A stretch of 64,000 nucleotides of DNA from Ruegeria sp. THAF57 (GCF_903914075.1 NZ_CAIWNQ010000002.1:682001-746000), one strand, 5' to 3'. Positions 34,490-44,420 are shown, numbered from the stretch's first letter. Numbers and translations: made by a program. Notes: generated by a model from the letters alone, not told the origin.

Positions 34490-35728
34490 ATGAATAAGCT
34501 CAAAATGGCTGCATCCGCGCTGGCGCTCTGCGCAATGGCGGTCCCGGCCTCTGCCGAAGATGTTAAAGTTGGAGTGATCTCGATCCTGGAAGGCGCGTTT
34601 GCCGCGCTCGGTCAGGATGGTATTCGGGGCGCGGAACTGGCGGTTCTGGAAACCGGTGGCGAGGTCGATGGCAACAAGATCGAAGTCATCACTATGTCGT
34701 CCGACGCCAGCCCCGACAGCGCCGTGAACGCGGCCCGTAAGCTGATCGAACAGGACGGCGTGGACATCATCGTTGGCCCGCTATCCGGGTCCGAGGGTCT
34801 GGCGCTGCGCGATCTGTCGAAATCCTATCCCGGCGTTACCTTCCTGAACGGATCGTCAGCCGCGCAAGATACGACACTGCGCGACAGCTCTGACAACTTC
34901 TACCGTTTTGGCGGTGATGGCGCACAGTGGATGGTCGGCGTCGGCGATTACGCCTTCAACGATATGGGCTACAAATCCGTGGCTGTGATCGCCGAGGACT
35001 ATTCCTTCCCATACACGCAGGTTCTGGGTTTCATGACTGAGTTCTGCGAGGCGGGCGGTAAGGTCCCTGAGAAGTTCTGGACGCCCATCGGCAACAAAGA
35101 TTACTCCTCGGTCGTCTACTCGATCCCACAGGATGTCGATGCTCTGTTCGTGGCGCTGGGTGGCGCGGATGCGGTCAACTTCCTGACCCAGTATAGTCAG
35201 GCGGGTGGTGAAAAGCCCATCATCGGCGGTTCGATCACCATCGACCAGTCCATTTTGGACAGCAAAGGCCCGTTCAAGAAACTGCTGGTCGGCGCACCTG
35301 CGGGCACCCCGACCGTCGGCGATTATGACGGTGACGAATGGAAAGCCTTTACCGCCAGCTATACCGAAGCCTTCCCTGATGGCTTCTCGGCCCCTTCGAT
35401 CTTTGCGCATCACTACTACATGAGCGCCAAGGCCGCGATGCTGGCTCTGGACGAAGTTGATGGTGATCTGTCGGACGATCATGCCGCCTTCCGTGCAGCG
35501 CTGAACGATCTGACCTTTACCACCCCCACCGGCGGCACGATGCGGCTGGACAAGAACCGCAATGGTGTGATCGACAACTTTGTGACCGAAGTCTACGAGC
35601 GTGAAGACGGCTCGCTGGGCAACCGCGTGGTCAAGGTTGTGCGCGATGTGGATCAGCTTCTGGGACAGGACGAAGAGGTCTTCCTGGCCTCGGGTCCGGT
35701 CAGCCGGGACAACCCCTCGTGCCCGTAA
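34490..35728 (+). CDS. Liv-type ABC transporter substrate-binding protein, Tm-1-like locus
   Basis: A 412-residue periplasmic binding protein with signal peptide MNKLKMAASALALCAMAVPASA and the two-lobe Leu/Ile/Val-binding fold: VKVGVISILEGAFAALGQDG at the mature N-terminus, GPLSGSEGLALRDL and VAVIAEDYSFPYTQ further on. AGGGAGGAA precedes the start. The ligand is unknown; it is predicted to be the compound processed by the UPF0261 and TIM-barrel proteins downstream. Confidence 0.87.
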   Translation: MNKLKMAASALALCAMAVPASAEDVKVGVISILEGAFAALGQDGIRGAELAVLETGGEVDGNKIEVITMSSDASPDSAVNAARKLIEQDGVDIIVGPLSGSEGLALRDLSKSYPGVTFLNGSSAAQDTTLRDSSDNFYRFGGDGAQWMVGVGDYAFNDMGYKSVAVIAEDYSFPYTQVLGFMTEFCEAGGKVPEKFWTPIGNKDYSSVVYSIPQDVDALFVALGGADAVNFLTQYSQAGGEKPIIGGSITIDQSILDSKGPFKKLLVGAPAGTPTVGDYDGDEWKAFTASYTEAFPDGFSAPSIFAHHYYMSAKAAMLALDEVDGDLSDDHAAFRAALNDLTFTTPTGGTMRLDKNRNGVIDNFVTEVYEREDGSLGNRVVKVVRDVDQLLGQDEEVFLASGPVSRDNPSCP

Positions 35729-36492
35729 ACCACTCACATAACACAGCCAATGCCCTGGAGGTCCGGGGCATTGGCAAACGCTTCGGCGGGTTCTGGGCGG
35801 TTCAGGATATCGACCTGACCGTCCGCCCCGGCGAGCGTCGCGCTATCCTGGGGCCGAACGGGGCGGGCAAGACCAGCCTGTTTAACGTGCTGACCGGAGA
35901 TACCAGCGCTACGACCGGCCAGATCACCCTGTTTGGTGACAGTGTAACGCGAGAGCCGATCAACAAGAGAATTCAACGCGGGCTGCGTCGGACCTACCAG
36001 CACGCCCATCTGTTCAACGGTCTGACTGTGCGTGACACGCTGTTTCTGGCTGTCGCCGGGCTGCGGGGCAGTTGGCGGCAGGTAATGCCCCTTCGCGCCA
36101 GCGATGCCCGCCTGGCCGAGGCCGAACGACTGGCCGAGGTCGCTGGTGTTGCTGATGTGCTGGACCGCGAGACCTCGGAACTCAGCCACGGACAACGGCG
36201 GCAATTGGAGATCGGTATCGCACTGGCCGAAGACCCGAAAATATTGCTGTTGGATGAACCGGCGGCGGGGCTTTCGCCTGCTGAACGTCCGAAACTCAGC
36301 GCGCTTCTGAAGTCCTTGCCCGAGGATGTGACCGTAGTGCTTATCGAACATGATATGGATATCGCATTGCAAACCTCGGAAAGCGTTTCGGTCCTTTATA
36401 ACGGGCGCTTGCTGGCCGAAGGCTCACCGGATGAGATCATGCGCAACGAGGATGTGCACCGCGTCTATATCGGGGGTGCTCATGGCCACTGA
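35719..36492 (+). CDS. Liv-type ABC transporter ATP-binding protein (LivG-like), Tm-1-like locus
   Basis: A 257-residue ATPase with Walker A GPNGAGKT, signature LSHGQRRQLE and Walker B LLLDEPAAGLS, followed by IEHDMD. The apparent start is a GTG at 35719 overlapping the binding-protein stop by 10 bases. Confidence 0.86.
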   Translation: MPVNHSHNTANALEVRGIGKRFGGFWAVQDIDLTVRPGERRAILGPNGAGKTSLFNVLTGDTSATTGQITLFGDSVTREPINKRIQRGLRRTYQHAHLFNGLTVRDTLFLAVAGLRGSWRQVMPLRASDARLAEAERLAEVAGVADVLDRETSELSHGQRRQLEIGIALAEDPKILLLDEPAAGLSPAERPKLSALLKSLPEDVTVVLIEHDMDIALQTSESVSVLYNGRLLAEGSPDEIMRNEDVHRVYIGGAHGH

Positions 36493-37201
36493 CGCTTTGC
36501 TGGAAATTCGCGGGGTAGACCTGCGCTATGGCTCTAGTCATGTGCTGCACGGGGTTGATCTGAACCTCGGTACCCGCCCTTTGGGCATTCTGGGGCGCAA
36601 CGGAATGGGCAAGACCAGCCTGTGCAACGCGATCATGGGCCTGCACCCGCATTCGGCGGGGGAAATTCGGTTTGACGGTGTGGATATGACTGGTCTGCCG
36701 CCTGAGAAGCGCGCGCAGATGGGCATCGGCTATGTGCCGCAAGGGCGGCGGGTGTTCCGGTCGCTGACAGTCGAGGAACATCTCAAGATCGTCGAACGCA
36801 AAGGGGGCGCCTGGTCGATTGACCGCGTGTACGAAACCTTTCCGCGCCTCAAAGAACGCCGCCGGAACCTTGGCAACAGGCTGTCCGGGGGCGAACAGCA
36901 GATGCTGGCCATCGGTCGCGCGCTGCTGCTGAACCCGCGCCTGATGGTTTTGGATGAACCGACCGAAGGGCTGGCCCCGGCCATTGTCTCGGACGTGATT
37001 GATCTGATCGAACTGATAGCAAGCGAAGGCATCGCGGTGTTGCTGGTTGAACAGAACATGCACGCGGCGCTTGCCGCTGTGCAGGACGTGGCCCTCATGG
37101 TCGGAGGAGAGGTGGTCGAACGGATGACAGCAGAGGCGCTGGAAAACGATCAGGCGATGCAAAAGCGCCATTTGGGGCTGGAGCCGGGCCAGTCGGGCTA
37201 A
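36482..37201 (+). CDS. Liv-type ABC transporter ATP-binding protein (LivF-like), Tm-1-like locus
   Basis: A 239-residue LivF-type ATPase: Walker A GRNGMGKT, signature LSGGEQQML, Walker B VLDEPTEGLAP and H-loop VEQN. The ATG at 36482 overlaps the LivG-like stop by 11 bases and begins MATDALLEIRGVDLRYG; the longer in-frame read only translates the preceding gene. Confidence 0.87.
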   Translation: MATDALLEIRGVDLRYGSSHVLHGVDLNLGTRPLGILGRNGMGKTSLCNAIMGLHPHSAGEIRFDGVDMTGLPPEKRAQMGIGYVPQGRRVFRSLTVEEHLKIVERKGGAWSIDRVYETFPRLKERRRNLGNRLSGGEQQMLAIGRALLLNPRLMVLDEPTEGLAPAIVSDVIDLIELIASEGIAVLLVEQNMHAALAAVQDVALMVGGEVVERMTAEALENDQAMQKRHLGLEPGQSG

Positions 37202-37212
37202 GGGAGGGAAGG

Positions 37213-38421
37213 ATGACAAAAAGAGCTTACGTGATCGGCACAGCCGACACCAAAGGGCCAGAGTTGGCATATGTGCGTGACCTGATCGACGCGACGGGCA
37301 TCGAAACTGTCCTTGTCAATGTCGGCACCAAAGGTGGCGAGACTGGCGTGGATGTCACGGCTGCCAGTGTCGCGGCCTGCCATCCCGACGGTCCGGCGGC
37401 GGTGTTCGTGAATGATCGCGGGCAGGCTGTGACCGAGATGTCGCGGGCACTTACCGCTTTTGTATTGGGCAGAGAAGACCTGGGCGGCATCATCGGGCTG
37501 GGCGGTTCGGGTGGGTCAGGGATTATAGCGCCCGCTATGCAAGCCTTGCCGATCGGGGTGCCTAAGGTGCTGGTCTCGACGCTCGCGTCGGGCGATGTCT
37601 CGGCCTATGTGGGCGCGTCAGATGTGAACATGTTCCACCCGGTAACGGATGTATCCGGTCTGAACCGTGTGTCGCGCAAACTGCTGGGCAACGCGGCGCA
37701 CGCGCTAGCCGGTATGATGGCCAATGAGGTGCCCGAAGCCACGGATGACCGCCCCGCTCTGGTTTTGTCGATGTTCGGTGTCACGACCCCTGCCGTTCAG
37801 GCCATCACTGAAGGGTTGTCCGACGACTACGATTGCCTCGTTTTCCACGCCACCGGCAGCGGTGGGCGGTCGATGGAACAACTGGTCGATCAGGGCGACG
37901 TGGAGGGCGCACTGGATATCACGACGACCGAGATTTGCGACTTGATCGTGGGCGGTTTCCTCAGCGCGGGTGAGGAGCGTCTCGACAGCATTGCGCGCAG
38001 CAAACTGCCTTATGTCGGCTCGTGCGGGGCGTTGGACATGGCGAATTTCTGGTCCCCCGACTCGGTGCCCGCGCAATTCAAAGGTCGCAACTTTTATCAT
38101 CACAACGCGCAGGTCACGCTGATGCGCTCGACCCCCGAGGAATGCGCCCAGATCGGTGTATGGATCGGCAACAAGCTGAACGCCTGTGAGGGGCCGGTGC
38201 GCTTCCTGCTGCCTCTGCGCGGGGTCTCAGCGCTGGATATCGAAGGTGGTGCTTTCCACGATCCAGCGGCAAATGAGGCGCTGTTCCAGGCGCTGCGTGA
38301 CACGGTGGTCCAGACACCTGACCGGCAACTGGTCGAGCTGGATATGCATATCAACGATCCCGCCTTTGCCGAGGCCGCGATCAGCAATTTCAACGAAATC
38401 TACAACCGGAAGGACAATTGA
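37213..38421 (+). CDS. Tm-1-like ATP-binding domain protein (UPF0261 family)
   Basis: A 402-residue UPF0261 (PF06792) protein. The N-terminal [10 protein letters not shown] (residues 8-17) is the family signature and is part of the nucleotide-binding site in tomato Tm-1; [15 protein letters not shown] and [15 protein letters not shown] ([17 protein letters not shown]) blocks follow. In plants this domain is fused to a TIM barrel in Tm-1, an inhibitor of tobamovirus replication proteins. Here the barrel is the next gene, one base away. The bacterial reaction is unknown; ATP binding suggests a kinase- or ligase-like step on the imported compound. AGGGAGGA fixes the start. Confidence 0.88.
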   Translation: MTKRAYVIGTADTKGPELAYVRDLIDATGIETVLVNVGTKGGETGVDVTAASVAACHPDGPAAVFVNDRGQAVTEMSRALTAFVLGREDLGGIIGLGGSGGSGIIAPAMQALPIGVPKVLVSTLASGDVSAYVGASDVNMFHPVTDVSGLNRVSRKLLGNAAHALAGMMANEVPEATDDRPALVLSMFGVTTPAVQAITEGLSDDYDCLVFHATGSGGRSMEQLVDQGDVEGALDITTTEICDLIVGGFLSAGEERLDSIARSKLPYVGSCGALDMANFWSPDSVPAQFKGRNFYHHNAQVTLMRSTPEECAQIGVWIGNKLNACEGPVRFLLPLRGVSALDIEGGAFHDPAANEALFQALRDTVVQTPDRQLVELDMHINDPAFAEAAISNFNEIYNRKDN

Positions 38422-38422
38422 G

Positions 38423-39283
38423 ATGGCAGTCACAGGACGCGCAGAAATCCTTGGCCGCCTGCGGGCCAAAATAGCAGCAGATCAGGTCATTGTCGGGGGC
38501 GGAGCGGGCACCGGTCTGTCCGCCAAATGTGAAGAGGCTGGCGGCATCGACCTGATCGTCATCTATAATTCGGGCCGTTATCGCATGGCCGGTCGCGGGT
38601 CGCTGGCGGGGTACATGTCTTACGGTAACGCTAATGAGATCGTCGTCGACATGGGGCGCGAAGTTCTGCCGGTCGTCAAGAACACCCCTGTTCTGGCAGG
38701 GGTAAACGCCACTGACCCGTTCTGTTTGATGGACAAGTTTCTGGATGATCTGGAGGCAATGGGGTTCGCGGGCGTGCAGAACTTTCCCACCGTCGGCATC
38801 ATTGATGGCCGCTTCCGGCGCGAACTTGAGGCTACGGGCATGTCCTATGACATGGAGGTCGAGATGATCGCAAAGGCTCATGAGCGCGATCTGTTGACCA
38901 CGCCCTACGTGTTCAGTGCCGACAACGCCGCCGAGATGGCCAAGGCGGGCGCGGATGTGATCGTGGCGCATTTCGGCCTAACCACAGGCGGATCAATCGG
39001 AGCAGGCGACAGCGCACCCGACATCGAAGAATGTGCGCGGCTTTACGACGAATGGGCAGCAGCGGCGCGGACCTATCGCGATGACCTGATCTTTATCTGC
39101 CATGGCGGTCCGCTAGCCGAGCCGGAGGATGCACAGAGGTTCCTTGACCTCTGCCCGGATTGCCACGGTTTTTACGGTGCATCATCAATGGAGCGTCTGC
39201 CGACCGAACGGGCGATCACAGCCCAGACCGCCGAGTTCGGCAACCTGCGGCGGGGTGCAGAACGCTCCAAAGGCGTCGCTTGA
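38423..39283 (+). CDS. Phosphoenolpyruvate hydrolase family protein (PF09370 TIM barrel)
   Basis: A 286-residue TIM-barrel protein corresponding to the C-terminal half of plant Tm-1. Key blocks are [18 protein letters not shown] (residues about 22-39), [41 protein letters not shown] and [14 protein letters not shown] near residue 230. The family is named for PEP hydrolysis, but catalysis by this subfamily is not established. Start ATG at 38423, one base after the UPF0261 stop, with AAGGA upstream. The sensor barrels of the divergent regulator genes are its paralogues. Confidence 0.87.
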   Translation: MAVTGRAEILGRLRAKIAADQVIVGGGAGTGLSAKCEEAGGIDLIVIYNSGRYRMAGRGSLAGYMSYGNANEIVVDMGREVLPVVKNTPVLAGVNATDPFCLMDKFLDDLEAMGFAGVQNFPTVGIIDGRFRRELEATGMSYDMEVEMIAKAHERDLLTTPYVFSADNAAEMAKAGADVIVAHFGLTTGGSIGAGDSAPDIEECARLYDEWAAAARTYRDDLIFICHGGPLAEPEDAQRFLDLCPDCHGFYGASSMERLPTERAITAQTAEFGNLRRGAERSKGVA

Positions 39284-39341
39284 CTGCAAAGCGACAAGGT
39301 TCAGAACTATTTCGTAACCAAAACACTACCGGAGAATTGGG

Positions 39342-39740
39342 ATGATCGGAAAATTCATGCTGTCGGCGGAGACACCGCAGGAAACGCTTGATTGGGGCAA
39401 GTTGAAGTGGATGAGCAATCCACCCGCAACAGGTGCTGGGCAACTCACTGTGATTGAGGTCAGCCTTGCACCGGGGCATGGCCACGATTTTCACAAGCAC
39501 CCCGATCAGGAAGAGGTTATCTATTGCGTCGCAGGCAAGGTCGAGCAATGGCTTGGTGAGGAAAAGCGCGAGATGGGGCCGGGGGATTCGGTTTTTATCG
39601 GCGCAGACGTGGTCCACGCCACTTTTAACGTCGGCGATCATGATGCAACGCTTCTGGCCATTTTGGGACCATGCGTCGGAGAAATGGGGTACGAAATCGA
39701 AGACGTCGCGGATCAGGCGCCTTGGAACGGTCTGCGGTAA
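39342..39740 (+). CDS. Cupin domain protein
   Basis: A 132-residue single cupin. Motif 1 is visible as PGHGHDFHKHPDQEEVIYCVAG, with two His and a Glu as metal ligands, and motif 2 as PGDSVFIGADVVHATFN with the third His. Small cupins act as isomerases, epimerases, dioxygenases or ligand sensors. As last gene of the Tm-1-like operon it may epimerise or bind the substrate. CGGAGAATTGGG precedes the ATG. Confidence 0.83.
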   Translation: MIGKFMLSAETPQETLDWGKLKWMSNPPATGAGQLTVIEVSLAPGHGHDFHKHPDQEEVIYCVAGKVEQWLGEEKREMGPGDSVFIGADVVHATFNVGDHDATLLAILGPCVGEMGYEIEDVADQAPWNGLR

Positions 39741-40428
39741 ATCCGTACAAAAAACAAAGCGCCAACTACAATCACATGTGCACGCTACCCAAAAATTCTA
39801 GACTTGGCAGTCTGGCCAGACGCAGGATGGTGACGGGAAGCCTGGGTTCTTTCTTGGGCAAGATCAGAGCTGCTCAATTGGGTGTCCGTTGCCGGGTCAC
39901 TAGGGCCAAATGGAGATTGGAACCTGTGCACCTACAGGTGCTGACAGGACTGGGTTGTTCTGTCAACCTGTGTCTGCCGAATTGCGGTTTAGTGGTTATG
40001 ACGGCGCACTGCAATACAGCGAGAACGAGAATTGCATGGCTCGCCTGCCTCATTTCCCAAATTGAAAAGCCCGTCACCGCAGAAAGGCTTCATTACACTA
40101 TTCGGAACGGACCATGAATGACCGGCTTTGACTCGAAATAGCAGCACGGTGATCCGCAATCTGGAAATGCAAGCAGCTGCTAAGTCAGCAATAGCCGCAT
40201 GTGCACAAGGTCGCTGTGCGGACGACGCCACAATTCGGCCAAAGGGCAGCGGAGACAACAACGGCCCAAAACAAGTGATTTGGTGAGGTGCAGAATTGCT
40301 TCGCCTACGCCCGCATTGTCGACATTCGCTGCCAGCGCAAGTTTTGAGGACCGCCAAATTTACAGATCGCAGTCAAAACATGCTTTAGCTTCTCGTTTAG
40401 CCGATGTCTGCATCCAACGCGCAGACAA
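39741..40428. other. Intergenic region between the Tm-1-like operon and xylulokinase
   Basis: About 690 bases between convergent genes. No gene or clear terminator recognised in either strand. A repeat scrap with GAATGACCGGCTTTGACTCG lies near 40112, and another (GACTGCTCTGACCGCAG) at the 3' end of the xylulokinase gene. Confidence 0.4.
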
Positions 40429-41865
40429 TTAGTTGACTGCTCTGACCGCAGAATAAAGCCTGCGAAACCGCAATAACCGTTCGAACATTTCTGATAGGTC
40501 AGAGGGTTCAAACATTTTGACAGCTGACGGACGAAGCGCGAGATCGGTCATGCTCAATGCGCCGTCGCCACAGGCTGCCAATCGCGCCGCGCCACAGGCC
40601 GGACCGGAATCCGCGTCCTCTGAGCGAACAATGGGTTTTCCAGTAACCGACGCGATCATATCCAGCAAAAAATCTGACTTGCTGCCTCCTCCGATCGCTG
40701 CGAGTTCCGGCAATTCTTTAATACTGTCACCGAAACTCTGTGCCGCATCGGCAAAGCAGAAAGCAATCGCTTCGACCACGGAACGGCAGATGTCTGCGCG
40801 AGTTGTGGAATCCTCCAGGCCAAAAAAACAGGCTCGGATATGCGGGTCGCCATGAGGGCTGCGTTCCCCTGTCAGATAGGGCAGAAAAATTGGTACACGG
40901 TCCCCGTTGACCGTTTCGGCAAGTGCAACAACTTCGGCTGCGGACAGTCCCAACTGCCCACCTATCCATGAAATCGGCCTTGCGCCGTTCAGCATCGCTG
41001 CCATTTGATACCAACGGTCGGGCAAAGTGTGCGCAAAAGCATGCACATAGCGTTCGGGGTTTGGCTTGTAAGCCTGGTCCGCCACGAACAACTGGCCGGA
41101 CGTTCCTAGAGAGATAAACCCGCGCCCCGTTTCGGTGGCGCCCAAAGATACTGCTCCGGTTGCTGCATCTCCACCTCCGGCAACGACTGGCGTGCCGGGT
41201 TTCAAGCCGGTCTCAGTTGCCGCTTGCGTTGTTACGGCTCCAACGCAATTGTGGCCATCGAATATCTGTGGCAACCAATCCCCTGCAACATCAGTGGCTT
41301 CGACGATACCGGCGTGCCAGTCACGCGACACCTGATCTAGCCACAATGTTCCGGCGGCATCGGACGTATCGGTTCCCAATTCCCCATGCAGGCGCAACCC
41401 GACATAGTCCTTGGGCAGCAGAATATGGGCAAGTTGGGCATAATACCTAGGTTCATGCTGTTTTAGCCATGCAATCTTGGGTGCGGTGAAGCCGGGCAAA
41501 GGGAGGACGCCCGCGATTTGACCAATCTGAGGCAAGGCCGAACGCAATTCATCGCACTCTTGCGCTGCCCTGCTGTCATTCCACAGGATTGCCGGGCGGA
41601 TTGGGCGCAAATAACGGTTCAGCAAAACGGCCCCGTGCATCTGGCCTGACAACCCAATTGCTTTCACCTCGGACAGACTAATTTGCCCAGAAAGATGACC
41701 CAAGGCGTCGCGCGTCGCCTGCCACCAAAGATCCGGGTGCTGCTCTGACCAACCGGGCTGCGGTGAGGACGTTTTTATCCCTATAGAGGACGTCGCCAGA
41801 ATTCGATCAGTGTCTGCGCAGACAAGTTTGACCGCAGACGTTCCGATGTCGATCCCGAGATACAT
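40429..41865 (-). CDS. xylB: Xylulokinase
   Basis: A 478-residue FGGY sugar kinase that phosphorylates D-xylulose to xylulose 5-phosphate for the pentose phosphate pathway. The N-terminal phosphate motif GIDIGTSAVKLV, substrate-loop GLSGQMHGAVLL, WNDSRAAQE, and the ATP-side GGGDAATGAVSLG and AIGGGSKSDFLLDMIA match XylB. It is divergent from the LacI regulator and the polyol operon, whose dehydrogenases can yield xylulose from D-arabitol, so it completes the pathway. Confidence 0.88.
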   Translation of the reverse strand: MYLGIDIGTSAVKLVCADTDRILATSSIGIKTSSPQPGWSEQHPDLWWQATRDALGHLSGQISLSEVKAIGLSGQMHGAVLLNRYLRPIRPAILWNDSRAAQECDELRSALPQIGQIAGVLPLPGFTAPKIAWLKQHEPRYYAQLAHILLPKDYVGLRLHGELGTDTSDAAGTLWLDQVSRDWHAGIVEATDVAGDWLPQIFDGHNCVGAVTTQAATETGLKPGTPVVAGGGDAATGAVSLGATETGRGFISLGTSGQLFVADQAYKPNPERYVHAFAHTLPDRWYQMAAMLNGARPISWIGGQLGLSAAEVVALAETVNGDRVPIFLPYLTGERSPHGDPHIRACFFGLEDSTTRADICRSVVEAIAFCFADAAQSFGDSIKELPELAAIGGGSKSDFLLDMIASVTGKPIVRSEDADSGPACGAARLAACGDGALSMTDLALRPSAVKMFEPSDLSEMFERLLRFRRLYSAVRAVN

Positions 41866-41886
41866 TCAAACCCCTTGCCTGCACAA

Positions 41887-41899
41887 AAGTTCGAAACTT
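41887..41899. promoter_or_regulatory. Inverted repeat in the xylB/lacI divergent promoter
   Basis: AAGTT-CGA-AACTT, 22 bases upstream of the xylB start. Possibly a second-type operator or part of the xylB promoter. Confidence 0.3.
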
Positions 41900-41914
41900 G
41901 TCTTTCTATTGATC

Positions 41915-41934
41915 TTTTTCGCGCGCGCAAAGAA
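41915..41934. promoter_or_regulatory. Candidate LacI-family operator upstream of xylB and the regulator gene
   Basis: TTTTTCGCGCGCGCAAAGAA is a near-palindrome centred on CGCGCG, the kind of CG-centred site bound by LacI-family dimers. A similar site (43022-43037) lies upstream of the polyol operon, which supports a shared regulon. Confidence 0.45.
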
Positions 41935-41986
41935 TATGTAAAAATAGGATAAGATCAAGGCGGCTCAGGTCGGCAGGCAGACAGGT

Positions 41987-43012
41987 ATGACCAAGATAAA
42001 GAACATGGAAGAGTTCGCGGCCCTTAGCGGTATCTCGCGGCCAACGGTATCCAAGTATTTCCACGATCCAGACAGTGTCCGCCCGACGACGAGGGCTCGG
42101 ATAGAAGAGGCGTTGGAGCGGTTTGACTACCGCCCAAACATCTATGCAGTGAACCAGAACCGCAAACTAACCAAGAATATAGGCATCGTCGTGCCTTACC
42201 TAGCCGATCCGTTTTTCGCTGAAATCGCTCGGTATCTAGAGCAAAGCTGTATCGCGGCGGGGTACCGCCCGTTTCTGTTCAGCTCTCATGGCGAACAAAA
42301 GCTGGAAAATGAAATCCTGGACGGCTTGCAATCTTTAAAGCCCGCAGGCGTTTTGTTGGCGCCTTTGGGACGTATCTCAGACAAGTCAGCAATCGAGAAA
42401 TTCTGCGCCAGAGTCCCGACAGTCCTGTTTGACAGTAACCTTGACGGATTGGGCGCGGCGTTTATTGGGTCCGATAATTTCAGCTTTGTGTCTCAGACCG
42501 TTGAATATATGACCCGCACGGGTGAGCCGCCTTCGTTCTTCGAAATGCGGACGCCTGCGAACCCCAATGCCAACAAGCGGCGCAAGGCTTATGTCGACGT
42601 AATGGACCGGCTGGGTTTTGAGCCTCATGTGATCAAAATTGAAGGCACGGGCTGGGCCTTTGAAGAGATTGGCCGAAAGGGTGCGCTCAAGATTTTGGGT
42701 GAACGCAAGCTGCGCACGGATTCTGTCCTGTGCAGCAATGACCGGTTGGCCATCGGTTTTCTGGCGGCGTGTTTCGAGGAGGGGATTCGCGTTGGGCGGA
42801 AAGACGGTTGTGCATTGCGGGTGGCGTCGAACGACGATCATCCGTTCGCAAAATTCACATGTCCCTCACTGACAACCGCCGCGCATGACTATGATAATGT
42901 GGCGGCGCGAAGCGTCGAAACGCTTTTTGAACTTATTGAAAACGGTGGGAAATTTGAGAAACGGACAGAAACCCTCTTTCCAGCACGGTTGGTCTTAAGG
43001 GAATCTGCATAA
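41987..43012 (+). CDS. LacI family transcriptional regulator of polyol genes
   Basis: A 341-residue LacI/GalR regulator. The N-terminal helix-turn-helix is FAALSGISRPTVSKYFHDPDSVRP (residues about 9-32) with hinge YRPNIYAVNQ, followed by a periplasmic-binding-protein-like sugar domain (NIGIVVPYLADPFFAEIARYLEQ). It stands between xylB and the polyol transporter operon; candidate operators occur on both sides. Rhodobacter polyol operons use a different regulator type, so the LacI protein is a local variation. A second ATG at 42005 would shorten it by six residues. Confidence 0.87.
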   Translation: MTKIKNMEEFAALSGISRPTVSKYFHDPDSVRPTTRARIEEALERFDYRPNIYAVNQNRKLTKNIGIVVPYLADPFFAEIARYLEQSCIAAGYRPFLFSSHGEQKLENEILDGLQSLKPAGVLLAPLGRISDKSAIEKFCARVPTVLFDSNLDGLGAAFIGSDNFSFVSQTVEYMTRTGEPPSFFEMRTPANPNANKRRKAYVDVMDRLGFEPHVIKIEGTGWAFEEIGRKGALKILGERKLRTDSVLCSNDRLAIGFLAACFEEGIRVGRKDGCALRVASNDDHPFAKFTCPSLTTAAHDYDNVAARSVETLFELIENGGKFEKRTETLFPARLVLRESA

Positions 43013-43021
43013 CAACTAAAA

Positions 43022-43037
43022 TTTAACGCGCGTAAAG
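43022..43037. promoter_or_regulatory. Candidate LacI-family operator upstream of the polyol operon
   Basis: TTTAACGCGCGTAAAG, with a perfect ACGCGCGT core, ends seven bases before the putative -35 box. It resembles the site at 41915-41934. Confidence 0.45.
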
Positions 43038-43043
43038 TTTTTA

Positions 43044-43073
43044 TTGACGGCGCGACAAATCTTCAACTAGGCT
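43044..43073 (+). promoter_or_regulatory. Putative sigma-70-type promoter of the polyol operon
   Basis: TTGACG, an 18-base spacer, then TAGGCT, ending 34 bases before the binding-protein start. The operator candidate sits directly upstream, so repression by steric hindrance is plausible. Confidence 0.4.
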
Positions 43074-43107
43074 CTCTGCACAGCATCCAAGCTCAGGGAG
43101 GACAGGG

Positions 43108-44409
43108 ATGTACTTGAAACACGCACTTCGTGCGGCGACTGCGCTGACTTTCGTCGCAACGGCAGCGGCCCACGCACAATCCATAACGATCGCAACCGTA
43201 AACAACGGCGACATGATCCGGATGCAGGGCTATACCGACAAATTCACCGAAGCGACGGGCGTTGAAGTCGAATGGGTGACGCTGGAAGAGAACGTTTTGC
43301 GCCAGCGCGTGACCACCGACATCACCACCAAGGGTGGTCAGTTCGACATCATGACGATCGGCATGTATGAAACCCCGATCTGGGGTGCGAACGGCTGGCT
43401 GGTTCCGCTGGATGGTTTGTCAGAGGAATATGACGTCGGTGACATCCTGCCCGCTATGTCGGGCGGTCTAAGCCATGACGGAACGCTCTACGCGGCGCCG
43501 TTTTATGGCGAAAGCTCGATGATCATGTATCGCACCGACTTGATGGAAAAAGCAGGCATGGAAATGCCCGAAGCGCCAAGCTGGCAATTCATTAAAGAGG
43601 CCGCAGCGGCCATGACCGACCGGGACGCTGACATCAACGGCATCTGCCTGCGCGGTAAAGCCGGTTGGGGTGAAGGTGGTGCCTTCATCACGGCCATGTC
43701 CAACTCATTCGGCGCACGCTGGTTCGACGAAGATTGGAAACCCCAGTTTGATCAGCCCGAATGGTCCGACACGCTGAATTTCTACGTTGAAATGATGACA
43801 GAATCCGGTCCAGCAGGCTATGCGACCAACGGGTTCAACGAGAACCTGTCATTGTTCCAACAGGGCAAATGCGGCATGTGGATCGACGCCACTGTTGCGG
43901 CGTCATTTGTGACTAACCCGGATGACTCGACCGTTGCGGATAGCGTTGGTTTTGCTCTGGCACCCGACACCGGATTAGGCAAGCGCTCCAACTGGCTTTG
44001 GGCTTGGGCACTGGCCATCCCGGCCGGTACGCAGCAAGAAGACGCAGCTAAGCAATTCATCGAATGGGCCACTTCAAAAGACTACATCGAGTTGGTCGCA
44101 GAAAACGAAGGCTGGGCAAATGTCCCACCGGGCGCGCGATCTTCTTTGTACGAGAATCCGGAATACCAGAAGGTTCCATTTGCCAAGATGACATTGGACT
44201 CGATCCTGTCGGCTGATCCGAACAACCCGACGGTCAAGCCGGTGCCATATGTCGGCATTCAGTTTGCGGCGATCCCGGAATTTGCAGGTATTGCGACGCA
44301 AGTCAGTCAGGAGTTCTCAGCCGTCTATGCCGGACAGCAAACGGTTGAGGAAGCGCTGGCCAAAGCGCAGGCTTTCACAGCCGAAGAAATGGAAGCCGCA
44401 GGGTACTAA
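43108..44409 (+). CDS. smoE: Polyol ABC transporter substrate-binding protein (SmoE/MtlE-like)
   Basis: A 433-residue periplasmic binding protein of the carbohydrate family, with signal peptide MYLKHALRAATALTFVATAAAHA. The mature start SITIATVNNGDMIRMQG and later TDITTKGGQFDIMTIGMYETP and GWANVPPGARSSLY are typical of mannitol/sorbitol-binding proteins. Order and neighbours match smoEFGK-smoS-mtlK of Rhodobacter sphaeroides. CAGGGAGGACAGG precedes the start. Confidence 0.83.
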   Translation: MYLKHALRAATALTFVATAAAHAQSITIATVNNGDMIRMQGYTDKFTEATGVEVEWVTLEENVLRQRVTTDITTKGGQFDIMTIGMYETPIWGANGWLVPLDGLSEEYDVGDILPAMSGGLSHDGTLYAAPFYGESSMIMYRTDLMEKAGMEMPEAPSWQFIKEAAAAMTDRDADINGICLRGKAGWGEGGAFITAMSNSFGARWFDEDWKPQFDQPEWSDTLNFYVEMMTESGPAGYATNGFNENLSLFQQGKCGMWIDATVAASFVTNPDDSTVADSVGFALAPDTGLGKRSNWLWAWALAIPAGTQQEDAAKQFIEWATSKDYIELVAENEGWANVPPGARSSLYENPEYQKVPFAKMTLDSILSADPNNPTVKPVPYVGIQFAAIPEFAGIATQVSQEFSAVYAGQQTVEEALAKAQAFTAEEMEAAGY

Positions 44410-44420
44410 GGCCTCCTCCC

